A model generated the notes under the pieces. That model did no database searches, was not told where the DNA came from, and saw only the letters and a list, made by a program, of their open reading frames with translations. 9,060 nt of DNA from Eubacteriales bacterium. GTDB taxonomy: Bacteria; Bacillota; Clostridia; Peptostreptococcales; Anaerovoracaceae. Position 1 is the first letter of the stretch; every line of letters starts with the position of its first letter. The stretch is taken from assembly GCA_028691625.1 (NCBI GenBank), contig JAQUYZ010000047.1:1-9060 (forward strand), read 5' to 3'. This document shows, in pieces, positions 1 to 5,627 of the stretch. The position numbers and the translations under genes are program-made.

Positions 1-1473
1 ACGGAACAGGTCTACGAAATGTTGATTCAACTCGCCTTCGAGGGCGAAGTACATATCGAAAACCTGGAGGACAGGGCAGTCGTGTTTTCCATGCCATATT
101 TTGCGGCAGAGCAAAATGTCTGCAAATGTCTGATCGCGTTGAACAATGCAGGCCTCAAGCCGGTCAGCACCAGTGTCGACCAGCTCATTTCCTCCACGGA
201 GAACGAGACTGGGATCCTGCTTTCGGAGAACCAGAAGTATGCGGTGAAGGCCTCTCTTCAAAACGGAGTATCCGTGATCACGGGCGGACCGGGAACGGGG
301 AAGACGACCATTATCAATACCATCATGAAAATTTTTGAACACAGCGGCTTTGCTACCGCAATCGCCGCGCCTACCGGAAGAGCGGCAAAGCGGATCACCG
401 AAACCTCCGGCTACGAAGCTTCAACCATCCATCGCCTTCTGGAATATTATTATTCCGAAGGTGAGGACACCATGCGCTTCGGCAAAACGAGTGAAGATCC
501 GCTGCAGTACGACGCTGTTATTATCGATGAAGCCTCCATGATCGACATATTGCTGATGAACGGGCTTCTCAATGCGATCAAGCCGGGTACCAGGCTGATC
601 GTGGTCGGGGATGCGGATCAGCTGCCGTCTGTCGGCGCCGGAAATGTGCTGAGAGACATGATTGACAGCGAAGTGATCTATTCAGTCAAGCTGACGGAAA
701 TATTCAGACAGGCGAAGGAAAGCCTCATTGTAGTCAATGCCCATAAGATCAATCGGGGGGAATATCCCGACTGCAACGAAAAAGATAAGGATTTTTTTCT
801 GCTGCGGAAAAAAAGCGAAAAGGAGATGCTGGATACCATCCAATCCCTGTGCGTGAAACGGCTGCCCGAATACTATCATGGCTGTGACGCCATTCGTGAT
901 ATGCAGGTGCTTACGCCGGTGCGCAGAGGCCTTCTTGGCAGCATCAATCTGAACAAGGAACTCCAGAAGGTTCTGAATCCGCCATCGGAGGAGCTTGTGG
1001 AAAAGAGCTTTGGTGACCGTATCTTCCGTGAGCATGACAAGGTGATGCAGATCAGGAATAACTATCAGCTGGAGTGGAAGAGGCTGGAGGATTTCACCGA
1101 CGGACAGGGCGTTTTCAACGGAGACGTGGGATTTATCCAGAAGATCGACAAGGAATTCAACGAAATTACGGTGGTATATGATGAGAACCGTTATGTTAAA
1201 TATGATTTCTCCCAGCTTGATGAGATCGAGCTGGCTTACGCCGTTACCGTTCACAAAAGCCAGGGCAGTGAATTCCCTATCGTAATTATGCCCGTATCCT
1301 GGTTCCCTCCGATGCTTGCAACGAGAAATCTGCTGTATACTGCGGTCACCCGGGGCAAGCGGGCAGTGATTCTTGTGGGTTCAGAAAATAAAATGCATGC
1401 TATGGTTGACAATAACAGAATTACTGAACGCTATTCGGGACTTGCAGTGCGGCTGAAGGCCTTTTTGAAATGA
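1..1473 (+). CDS. recD2: RecD2/TraA-family ATP-dependent DNA helicase, 3' part (5' end outside window)
   Basis: This is a superfamily 1B helicase (5'-3' polarity in the family), thought to act in DNA repair and replication-fork maintenance in bacteria that lack RecBC. The frame is open from base 1, so the gene enters from the left; the ATG at 19 is probably internal. About 490 residues are present. RecD2 proteins are usually near 740, so roughly 250 N-terminal residues (the family's extra N-terminal region) are missing because of the window edge, not a mutation. Visible motifs in order: Walker A GGPGTGKT (283-306), Walker B DEAS (526-537), motif III GDADQLPS (607-630), LTEIFRQ (about 691-711), VTVHKSQGSEFP (from 1243), and YTAVTRGKRA near the C-terminus. 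All key residues look intact. Its stop overlaps the comF start (ATGA), so the two are probably co-translated. Plain RecD of RecBCD is less likely given the Gram-positive context and the downstream comF. Confidence 0.93.
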   Translation, partial: TEQVYEMLIQLAFEGEVHIENLEDRAVVFSMPYFAAEQNVCKCLIALNNAGLKPVSTSVDQLISSTENETGILLSENQKYAVKASLQNGVSVITGGPGTGKTTIINTIMKIFEHSGFATAIAAPTGRAAKRITETSGYEASTIHRLLEYYYSEGEDTMRFGKTSEDPLQYDAVIIDEASMIDILLMNGLLNAIKPGTRLIVVGDADQLPSVGAGNVLRDMIDSEVIYSVKLTEIFRQAKESLIVVNAHKINRGEYPDCNEKDKDFFLLRKKSEKEMLDTIQSLCVKRLPEYYHGCDAIRDMQVLTPVRRGLLGSINLNKELQKVLNPPSEELVEKSFGDRIFREHDKVMQIRNNYQLEWKRLEDFTDGQGVFNGDVGFIQKIDKEFNEITVVYDENRYVKYDFSQLDEIELAYAVTVHKSQGSEFPIVIMPVSWFPPMLATRNLLYTAVTRGKRAVILVGSENKMHAMVDNNRITERYSGLAVRLKAFLK

Positions 1474-2276
1474 AAACGGGAATTTTGTCGGCTTTGGGGG
1501 AGGGGTTTCTCGATTTAATTTATCCTTCTAACATATATTGCATCAGTTGTGGGAATATTATAGATGACAGCAGGCCTTATGCCCTTTGCGACACGTGCGT
1601 CAGAACCCTGAAGTGGGCCAACGGAAGGACCTGCGGTCGCTGCGGGAAGCCCCTGCAGGAGAATTACGGTCCCAGCCTGTGTACAGATTGTACCGACACG
1701 GAGCATTCCTTTGAAAAAGGGTTTACCTGTGTGGAATACTGCGCGGCGGAAAGAGAATTACTTCATCGGTTCAAGTATAAGGATAAGGCGTATCTGGGCA
1801 GAAAGCTGGCGGAGATCATGTTTGACCGCATCCGTATCGAGGAACTGGAGCCGGACTTGATCCTTCCCGTGCCGATGTTCAGGCGGAAGGTAAAGCAAAG
1901 AGGATACAACCAGGCAGAGGTGGTGGCGAAATGCCTTGCGAATTATATGGAGTGCTCCTATGCAGGAAAGCTGCTGGTGCGAATCGTGGAAACCGAAGCA
2001 ATGAGCGGGCTCGGCGCCTTGGGGAGAAGAAGAAATATCCAGGAGGTTTTCTCTGTTCCCCGTGACAAAACGGATCAAGTGACCGGAAAGAGGATCCTTC
2101 TTGTAGATGATATTTATACCACCGGAAGTACAGCGGACGCCTGTGCCTCGGTATTGCTGGAGGCAGGAGCAGCAACGGTGTTCGTCTTAACCTTTGCATC
2201 CGGAGCAAATCTGATGCGGACAGAAAATAATTGCGTAAATCAGAGCACAAAAGGGTATATACAGATTAAATATTAG
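1470..2276 (+). CDS. comF: ComF-family phosphoribosyltransferase-like protein (ComFC type)
   Basis: This is a 268-residue ComF/ComFC homologue. The family is needed for DNA uptake in competent bacteria and is widely kept in non-transformable species; its exact reaction is unsettled. The N-terminus carries four CxxC pairs (C24/C27, C40/C43, C55/C58, C71/C74), expected to bind zinc. The C-terminal half is a type I phosphoribosyltransferase fold with a conserved RGYNQAE segment (144-150) and the PRPP loop ILLVDDIYTTGST (209-221). The start is set by the ATGA overlap with recD2. Only a weak GAAGG lies 10 bases upstream, so translation is probably coupled. No comFA helicase is adjacent. The domain appears to end near FASG (242-245). 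The remaining 23 residues are an AT-rich, polar tail whose DNA contains a possible promoter for the RNA that begins right after the stop codon. Confidence 0.9.
   Translation: MKTGILSALGEGFLDLIYPSNIYCISCGNIIDDSRPYALCDTCVRTLKWANGRTCGRCGKPLQENYGPSLCTDCTDTEHSFEKGFTCVEYCAAERELLHRFKYKDKAYLGRKLAEIMFDRIRIEELEPDLILPVPMFRRKVKQRGYNQAEVVAKCLANYMECSYAGKLLVRIVETEAMSGLGALGRRRNIQEVFSVPRDKTDQVTGKRILLVDDIYTTGSTADACASVLLEAGAATVFVLTFASGANLMRTENNCVNQSTKGYIQIKY
2231..2261 (+). promoter_or_regulatory. Possible sigma-A promoter for the structured RNA, inside the comF 3' end
   Basis: A TTGCGT hexamer (2231-2236) and a TATATA hexamer (2256-2261) are separated by 19 bases, longer than the ideal 17. A start about 7 bases past the -10 box would fall near 2268, just before the terminal helix of the RNA at 2277. 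The match is imperfect and lies in AT-rich coding sequence, so this is tentative. The alternative is that the RNA is processed from a recD2-comF transcript. Confidence 0.35.
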
Positions 2277-2441
2277 AGCTGCTTAGGTCTGTGGTTGAAA
2301 GTCCAGGCCAGCTACGGGCAAAGGGACCCACGTAAGCTGGACCGCAAGGCGGCAGTGATCATGGCGTAGCTTAGATGTAAGACCTTTGATAAAATATCAA
2401 AAGGCAGGTGTGGGGTCAAAGACCAGGTCAGCTAAGCAGTT
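2277..2441 (+). ncRNA. raiA RNA: raiA-motif structured non-coding RNA
   Basis: A roughly 165-nt GC-rich, heavily self-complementary block stands out from the AT-rich spacer. Its ends form a 10-bp helix, 2277-2286 with 2432-2441 (CTGCTTAG against CTAAGCAG, plus a G-U and an A-U pair). Inside I can draw 2308-2318 with 2328-2340 (CCAGCT/AGCTGG core), a CCGC-AAG-GCGG hairpin (2342-2352), and 2383-2391 with 2395-2404 (CCTTTGATA against TATCAAAAGG, with a bulge). GGTCT (2286-2290) can also pair with AGACC (2420-2424), or GGTC (2414-2417) with GACC (2421-2424), which suggests competing folds or a pseudoknot. Placement between comF and raiA/hpf is the known context of the raiA-motif RNA, a complex orphan RNA class of Firmicutes and Actinobacteria. 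From memory, its loss in Clostridium acetobutylicum affects sporulation and aggregation. No U-rich terminator follows. The class call rests on context and structure, not on a covariance-model hit, and the exact ends are inferred from the helix. Confidence 0.8.
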
Positions 2442-2489
2442 CCAATATCTAATTTGTATTCTACAAAAAAACCTGTTTTCCGACATTGT

Positions 2490-2498
2490 TTATCCACA
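2490..2498 (+). promoter_or_regulatory. DnaA box (perfect consensus)
   Basis: TTATCCACA is an exact match to the consensus binding site of the replication initiator DnaA. It lies about 50 bases past the structured RNA and about 85 bases before the -35 box of the first candidate hpf promoter. A second perfect copy lies 208 bases downstream in the same orientation. Binding is inferred from sequence only. Confidence 0.55.
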
Positions 2499-2517
2499 AC
2501 ACTGAAATTACTGTTTT

Positions 2518-2554
2518 AGAGGGGGGAAAAAATAAAAAAGAAAGGAAAAGAAAA
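2518..2554 (+). other. Homopurine tract (A/G run)
   Basis: Thirty-seven bases consist only of A and G except for one T at 2533, including six consecutive G at 2521-2526 followed by A-rich sequence. The G run with preceding AGA looks like a Shine-Dalgarno sequence, but no reading frame with a normal start follows it. Its role is unknown; it may be a spacer, a flexible DNA element, or a binding site in the RNA if transcribed. Confidence 0.5.
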
Positions 2555-2583
2555 TCAGTGAATATTTATTAGTTGTGAAAACA

Positions 2584-2612
2584 TTGATATGAAAGGGATG
2601 AAAGAATATAAA
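2584..2612 (+). promoter_or_regulatory. Candidate sigma-A promoter P1 upstream of raiA/hpf
   Basis: TTGATA (2584-2589, one mismatch to TTGACA) and TATAAA (2607-2612, one mismatch to TATAAT) are separated by exactly 17 bases. Transcription would start near 2619, giving hpf a leader of about 300 nt that contains the DnaA-box pair. The sequence match is strong, but AT-rich DNA gives many chance matches. Confidence 0.5.
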
Positions 2613-2685
2613 TGTTTTATACGTGTATACAAATGTATAATTCATGACGAATAAAATATCCACTATGAGAAGCTTAGTTTTTCAA

Positions 2686-2706
2686 TTATACACAGACTTA
2701 TCCACA
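2686..2706 (+). promoter_or_regulatory. Pair of DnaA boxes in tandem
   Basis: TTATACACA (2686-2694), the known R2-type variant, is followed after 3 bases by a perfect TTATCCACA (2698-2706). Both point the same way, with 12 bases start to start, roughly one helical turn. A weaker ATATCCACT lies at 2656-2664. The pair sits between candidate promoters P1 and P2, so bound DnaA could block transcription from P1 or influence P2. No replication gene is nearby, so calling this an origin is not justified. Confidence 0.6.
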
Positions 2707-2745
2707 ATATCAACAGCTGAAAATATAAATTAAAAACGGCTGAAA

Positions 2746-2775
2746 TTGGCACTTTCTGAAACGAATTGTCATAAT
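2746..2775 (+). promoter_or_regulatory. Candidate sigma-A promoter P2 upstream of raiA/hpf
   Basis: TTGGCA (2746-2751, one mismatch to TTGACA) and CATAAT (2770-2775, one mismatch to TATAAT) are separated by 18 bases. A start near 2782 would give hpf a leader of about 135 nt. The -35 box lies about 40 bases downstream of the perfect DnaA box at 2698-2706. Confidence 0.45.
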
Positions 2776-2863
2776 CGTTAAAATCATGTCGATGAATGTT
2801 GATTGAATAATTATTTTCCTTGGAAAAAGAGGAATGGCATGGGTTTTGTAGTATACAATCTTA

Positions 2864-2876
2864 ATACTAACAGTAT
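2864..2876 (+). repeat. Short inverted repeat in the hpf leader
   Basis: ATACT and AGTAT arms of 5 bases flank AAC, about 40 bases before the hpf start. A similar inverted pair, TTGTA and TACAA around GTA, lies just upstream at 2846-2858. They could be operator half-sites or weak leader hairpins, or chance in AT-rich DNA. Confidence 0.3.
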
Positions 2877-2916
2877 AAGATAAATCTAATATGAAATGCT
2901 ATAGGGGGTGCACTAA

Positions 2917-3447
2917 ATGAAAGTTATCATTACGAGCAAAAACATGAATGCCAGTGACCATCTGAAACAAACCATCGAATCCAAACTGGACCGGCTTGGA
3001 AAATACTTCTCCAATGATATTGTAGCGAATGTTACTCTCACCATGGAGAAGGGAAGGCAAAAGATAGAAGCAACAATTAATGCCAAGGGAACGATCTTTC
3101 GGGCGGAAGAAACGACGAATGATGCTTACAATGGTGTGGACAGGGTAGTTGAGAAGCTGTCTTCTCAGATGTCGAGATTTAAGACCAAACTGCAGCGCAA
3201 GCACAAGGACAGCAAGGAACTGAAGTTTGCGGACCTGCCGGAGATCGCCGGTGAAGAACTGGAAGAAATGAGGGTTGTAAGGAGGAAACAGTTTGATCTG
3301 ATGCCGATGTCCGTTGATGAAGCCATCATGCAGATGGAGCTTTTGGAGCATACATTCTTTGTATTTCTCAATATGGAATCCGATACGGTCAACGTAGTTT
3401 ATAAAAGAAAGGACAACGATTACGGTTTGTTGGAAACACGTTATTAA
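2917..3447 (+). CDS. hpf: Ribosome hibernation-promoting factor, long form (RaiA/HPF/YvyD family)
   Basis: This 176-residue protein inactivates ribosomes in stationary phase or under stress by binding the 30S decoding region and, in the long form, pairing 70S ribosomes into 100S dimers. Residues 1-95 form the beta-alpha-beta-beta-beta-alpha ribosome-binding domain (starting MKVIITSKNM, with a basic KTKLQRKHK stretch near its end). A charged linker follows, then the C-terminal dimerisation domain from about 120 (VVRRKQFDLMPMSVDEAI, FFVFLN, VVYKRKDNDYGLLE), which marks the long form. The start is fixed by AGGGGGTG (2903-2910), 6 bases before the ATG. The gene has its own terminator and appears monocistronic. 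The structured RNA and DnaA boxes upstream suggest more elaborate control than usual. Also known as raiA, which gave the RNA its name. Confidence 0.95.
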   Translation: MKVIITSKNMNASDHLKQTIESKLDRLGKYFSNDIVANVTLTMEKGRQKIEATINAKGTIFRAEETTNDAYNGVDRVVEKLSSQMSRFKTKLQRKHKDSKELKFADLPEIAGEELEEMRVVRRKQFDLMPMSVDEAIMQMELLEHTFFVFLNMESDTVNVVYKRKDNDYGLLETRY

Positions 3448-3464
3448 ATAAGACAATTTTGTCG

Positions 3465-3494
3465 GAGACGGTTGAATAAACCGTCTCTTTTTTT
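3465..3494 (+). terminator. Intrinsic terminator after hpf
   Basis: A perfect 9-bp stem (GAGACGGTT, 3465-3473, with AACCGTCTC, 3479-3487) with a 5-base loop is followed directly by seven T (3488-3494). It separates hpf from the cdaA operon. Confidence 0.92.
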
Positions 3495-3518
3495 CAATAA
3501 TATTTCTCTCGAGAACTA

Positions 3519-3547
3519 TTGAATTCCTGCGCTTTTTTAGATACAAT
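3519..3547 (+). promoter_or_regulatory. Sigma-A promoter of the cdaA-cdaR-glmM-glmS operon
   Basis: TTGAAT (3519-3524) and TACAAT (3542-3547, one mismatch to consensus) are separated by 17 bases. They lie between the hpf terminator and cdaA. Transcription would start near 3554, giving a leader of only about 26 nt, which leaves no room for a riboswitch ahead of cdaA. Confidence 0.65.
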
Positions 3548-3579
3548 AAAGGATAGATTAATTAAGGGAGCAGAGAGGT

Positions 3580-4428
3580 ATGTCAGAAATATTTAATAAC
3601 ATTATTTCCGGCGTGGGGATTACAGATGTCATCGACGTAGTCATTGTCGCATTTGTGATCTATAAAGTTCTGGGATTTATCAGAGAAACAAGAGCATTGC
3701 AGCTCGTAAAAGGGCTGCTTATTTTGGTTCTGATCACTGTTCTGTCCGATCAATTCAATCTCTATACGCTAAACTGGATTCTTAAAAATACACTGCAGCT
3801 GGGCGTGATCGCACTGGTGATCGTATTCCAGCCTGAGCTGAGGCGCGCACTGGAATATGTAGGCCGGAGCAAATTCATCACTCCACAGTTTGCACAAATG
3901 GATAAGGAAAGAGCAAAGGTGATCACCGCGGCAATCATTAAAGCGGTGGATTATTTCTCGACGAATAAAATCGGTGCCCTGATTATTATGGAACGCGAAA
4001 CGATCCTGAACGATATCGCGGAAACGGGAACTAAGATTGACGCTGAAATTTCAACAGAGCTTTTAGGTAATATATTTTACGAGGGAGCTCCCCTTCATGA
4101 CGGAGCAACCATTGTCCGGGGCGACAGAGTATATGCGGCCGGCTGCGTGCTGCCGCTGACACAGAGCAAAACGCTCTCCAAGGATTTGGGAACCAGACAC
4201 AGGGCGGGGATCGGCATCACAGAAAACTCCGATTCCATCGCCATCATCGTGTCAGAGGAGACCGGCATCATATCCATCGCTGTAGATGGAAAGCTGTCGA
4301 GGTTTCTTGATATCAAGACCGTTGAGAAGACGCTGCTCAACATTTACCTGAGTCAGATTCATGTGGAAAAGGTCAAGGTTCCTTTTTTGGATAAAATATT
4401 AAGGAGGCGCAAGGATGCTGAGCAGTAA
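3580..4428 (+). CDS. cdaA: Diadenylate cyclase CdaA (DacA/YbbP), membrane-bound
   Basis: CdaA condenses two ATP into the essential second messenger c-di-AMP, which controls potassium and osmolyte transport and cell-wall stability. The 282-residue length is typical. Three N-terminal membrane segments (about residues 16-33, 40-58 and 64-84) are followed by the cytoplasmic DAC (DisA_N) domain. The catalytic DGA motif (D174-G175-A176, within APLHDGA) and the RHR motif (206-208, within GTRHRAG) are both intact, so the enzyme should be active. The start has AAGGGAG (3564-3570) 9 bases upstream; a second purine-rich AGAGAGG is too close to the ATG to be the main site. It is the first gene of the operon and overlaps cdaR by 14 bases, a layout that fits production of cyclase and regulator together. 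DisA is ruled out by the membrane segments and the absence of a DNA-binding region. Confidence 0.96.
   Translation: MSEIFNNIISGVGITDVIDVVIVAFVIYKVLGFIRETRALQLVKGLLILVLITVLSDQFNLYTLNWILKNTLQLGVIALVIVFQPELRRALEYVGRSKFITPQFAQMDKERAKVITAAIIKAVDYFSTNKIGALIIMERETILNDIAETGTKIDAEISTELLGNIFYEGAPLHDGATIVRGDRVYAAGCVLPLTQSKTLSKDLGTRHRAGIGITENSDSIAIIVSEETGIISIAVDGKLSRFLDIKTVEKTLLNIYLSQIHVEKVKVPFLDKILRRRKDAEQ
4401..4407 (+). promoter_or_regulatory. cdaR ribosome binding site inside cdaA
   Basis: AAGGAGG lies 7 bases before the cdaR ATG at 4415 and within the last codons of cdaA. It supports this start and explains the 14-base overlap: cdaR can initiate on its own as well as by coupling to cdaA. Confidence 0.8.
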
Positions 4429-5617
4429 TACCTTTTACAAGATTGTATCGGTTCTGGTTGCGATTGTCCTTTGGGCCTATGTCATAGAAGTCACTGAACC
4501 GGTGAAAAAACAGACAATTCCAGACGTACCTGTTCAGCTTCTGAACGAGGAAAGCCTCGCTGCCAGAGGGCTTGCCCTTTCCGGAGAAGCGAGCTATACG
4601 GTGGATGTGGAAATTCAGGCAAAAAGGGCGGAGCTTTCCAAGATTTCGGCTGGGGATATCCTTGCAGAGGCAGACCTTTTCGGCTACAGCATGGGGAAAA
4701 ACTACATCCCCGTGACGGTGACTGCGCCTGACGGGGTTACGATCATTTCTATAAACCCGATTAAGATCGATGTAGTGATCGAAGAGCTTGTCGAGGTTGC
4801 AAAACCCATCAAGGTAAGCTTTGTCGGCCAATTTGAAGACGGCATCGAGGCAGGGCAGATTTCGACACAGCCGTCGGAAATCCTGGTTTCCGGTGCCAAA
4901 TCGGAAGTGAGCGCCGTGTCTTATGTGAAAGCCGAAGTGGCGACAGCAAAGCTAACCGTCGAGGGCGGCACCATTCAGACCAAAACCGTAGCGGTGAACC
5001 GCGAGGGTGATGTGGTACAAAATGTCAGACTGTCATCTTCCTTTGTTGATGTGACAGCAAGACTGTCTCAGGTGAAGGAGGTTCCTCTGACGGTTGAAAT
5101 TACCGGACAGGTGGCACCGATCTATGATGTGACAAGTCTGGAGATACCGGATAGTGTAAAAATAAAAGGATCCCTGACGGCCTTAGCCGAGATCACGGGT
5201 CTGACGGCCACATCGATTGATATCAGCGCGGTTTCCAGCACTTCCAAGCTGCCGCTTGAGATTGTGCTTCCAGAAGGCGTTGAATTTGCCTCCGGATATG
5301 AAAGCCTTACCGTGGAGATTTCCATTAAACCGGTAGCGACAAAGCAGTTCACCTATACTGCCGATGAAATCCTGCTGGAGGGAATCGACGGAGTATCCAA
5401 TATTACAATCACAACCCCGCAGATCACCGTGACCGCATCCGGCAGCGAGGTCGTAATTGCAGGACTGAAAAAAGAGGACTTGGTGCCGTATCTTGCGTTG
5501 GATGCAGAATCGCTGATTTCCGCAACCGCGATGGTGCAGGTTCGTTATGATAAGCAGCTTGGACATATCGCAGTGGATCCGGAAGAGGTTCACATTACAC
5601 TAAACGAGACGGAGTAA
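4415..5617 (+). CDS. cdaR: CdaR, YbbR-domain regulator of the diadenylate cyclase
   Basis: CdaR binds CdaA at the membrane and modulates c-di-AMP synthesis; both activation and inhibition are reported, depending on species and conditions. The 400 residues begin with one membrane anchor (about 7-26, hydrophobic IVSVLVAIVLWAYVIEV), which places the rest outside the cell. The remainder is a beta-rich array that I read as about four YbbR-like units (roughly 27-115, 125-205, 215-300, 305-400), recognisable by recurring starts such as KPIKVSFVGQ and VPLTVEITGQ. There are no cysteines and no enzyme motif. The Bacillus subtilis protein is about 480 residues, so this one is shorter, mainly lacking a C-terminal extension. 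Its stop codon overlaps the glmM ribosome binding site. Confidence 0.92.
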   Translation: MLSSNTFYKIVSVLVAIVLWAYVIEVTEPVKKQTIPDVPVQLLNEESLAARGLALSGEASYTVDVEIQAKRAELSKISAGDILAEADLFGYSMGKNYIPVTVTAPDGVTIISINPIKIDVVIEELVEVAKPIKVSFVGQFEDGIEAGQISTQPSEILVSGAKSEVSAVSYVKAEVATAKLTVEGGTIQTKTVAVNREGDVVQNVRLSSSFVDVTARLSQVKEVPLTVEITGQVAPIYDVTSLEIPDSVKIKGSLTALAEITGLTATSIDISAVSSTSKLPLEIVLPEGVEFASGYESLTVEISIKPVATKQFTYTADEILLEGIDGVSNITITTPQITVTASGSEVVIAGLKKEDLVPYLALDAESLISATAMVQVRYDKQLGHIAVDPEEVHITLNETE

Positions 5618-5627
5618 GGAGTAATTA

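Larger units (their letters stand above)
2442..2916 (+). other. AT-rich non-coding region between the structured RNA and raiA/hpf
   Basis: This 475-base stretch has no convincing protein gene on either strand. It holds DnaA boxes, a homopurine tract, two promoter-like sequences and a short inverted repeat near the hpf start, each listed separately. The first candidate promoter would give hpf a leader of about 300 nt and the second one of about 135 nt. I see no intrinsic terminator between the structured RNA and hpf, so read-through from the RNA into hpf is possible. Confidence 0.7.

Noticed and set aside
682..1254. Long minus-strand reading frame of 190 codons inside recD2
   Set aside because: It is antisense to conserved helicase motifs and resembles no protein I know; it is a shadow of the coding strand.
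2277..2441. RNase P RNA, because of the GAAAGTCC string at 2297-2304
   Set aside because: The string resembles RNase P conserved region I, but the block is far too short and lacks the other conserved regions such as ACAGAA. Context fits raiA RNA better.
2589..2654. A 21-residue reading frame (MKGMKEYKCF...) in the spacer
   Set aside because: No usable ribosome binding site for the first ATG, and it starts between the -35 and -10 boxes of candidate promoter P1, so that transcript would not include its start.
2828..2860. A sigma-H promoter ahead of hpf (AGAGGAAT at 2828-2835)
   Set aside because: The -35-like word is good, but no GAAT -10 element occurs at the required spacing.
2442..2916. 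A chromosomal replication origin
   Set aside because: DnaA boxes and AT-rich DNA are present, but no dnaA, dnaN, gyr or rpmH gene is nearby and the number of boxes is small. Treated as a regulatory or titration site instead.
3452..3463. GACAATTTTGTC palindrome just after hpf
   Set aside because: Short AT-rich self-complement with no T run of its own; probably incidental next to the strong terminator at 3465-3494.
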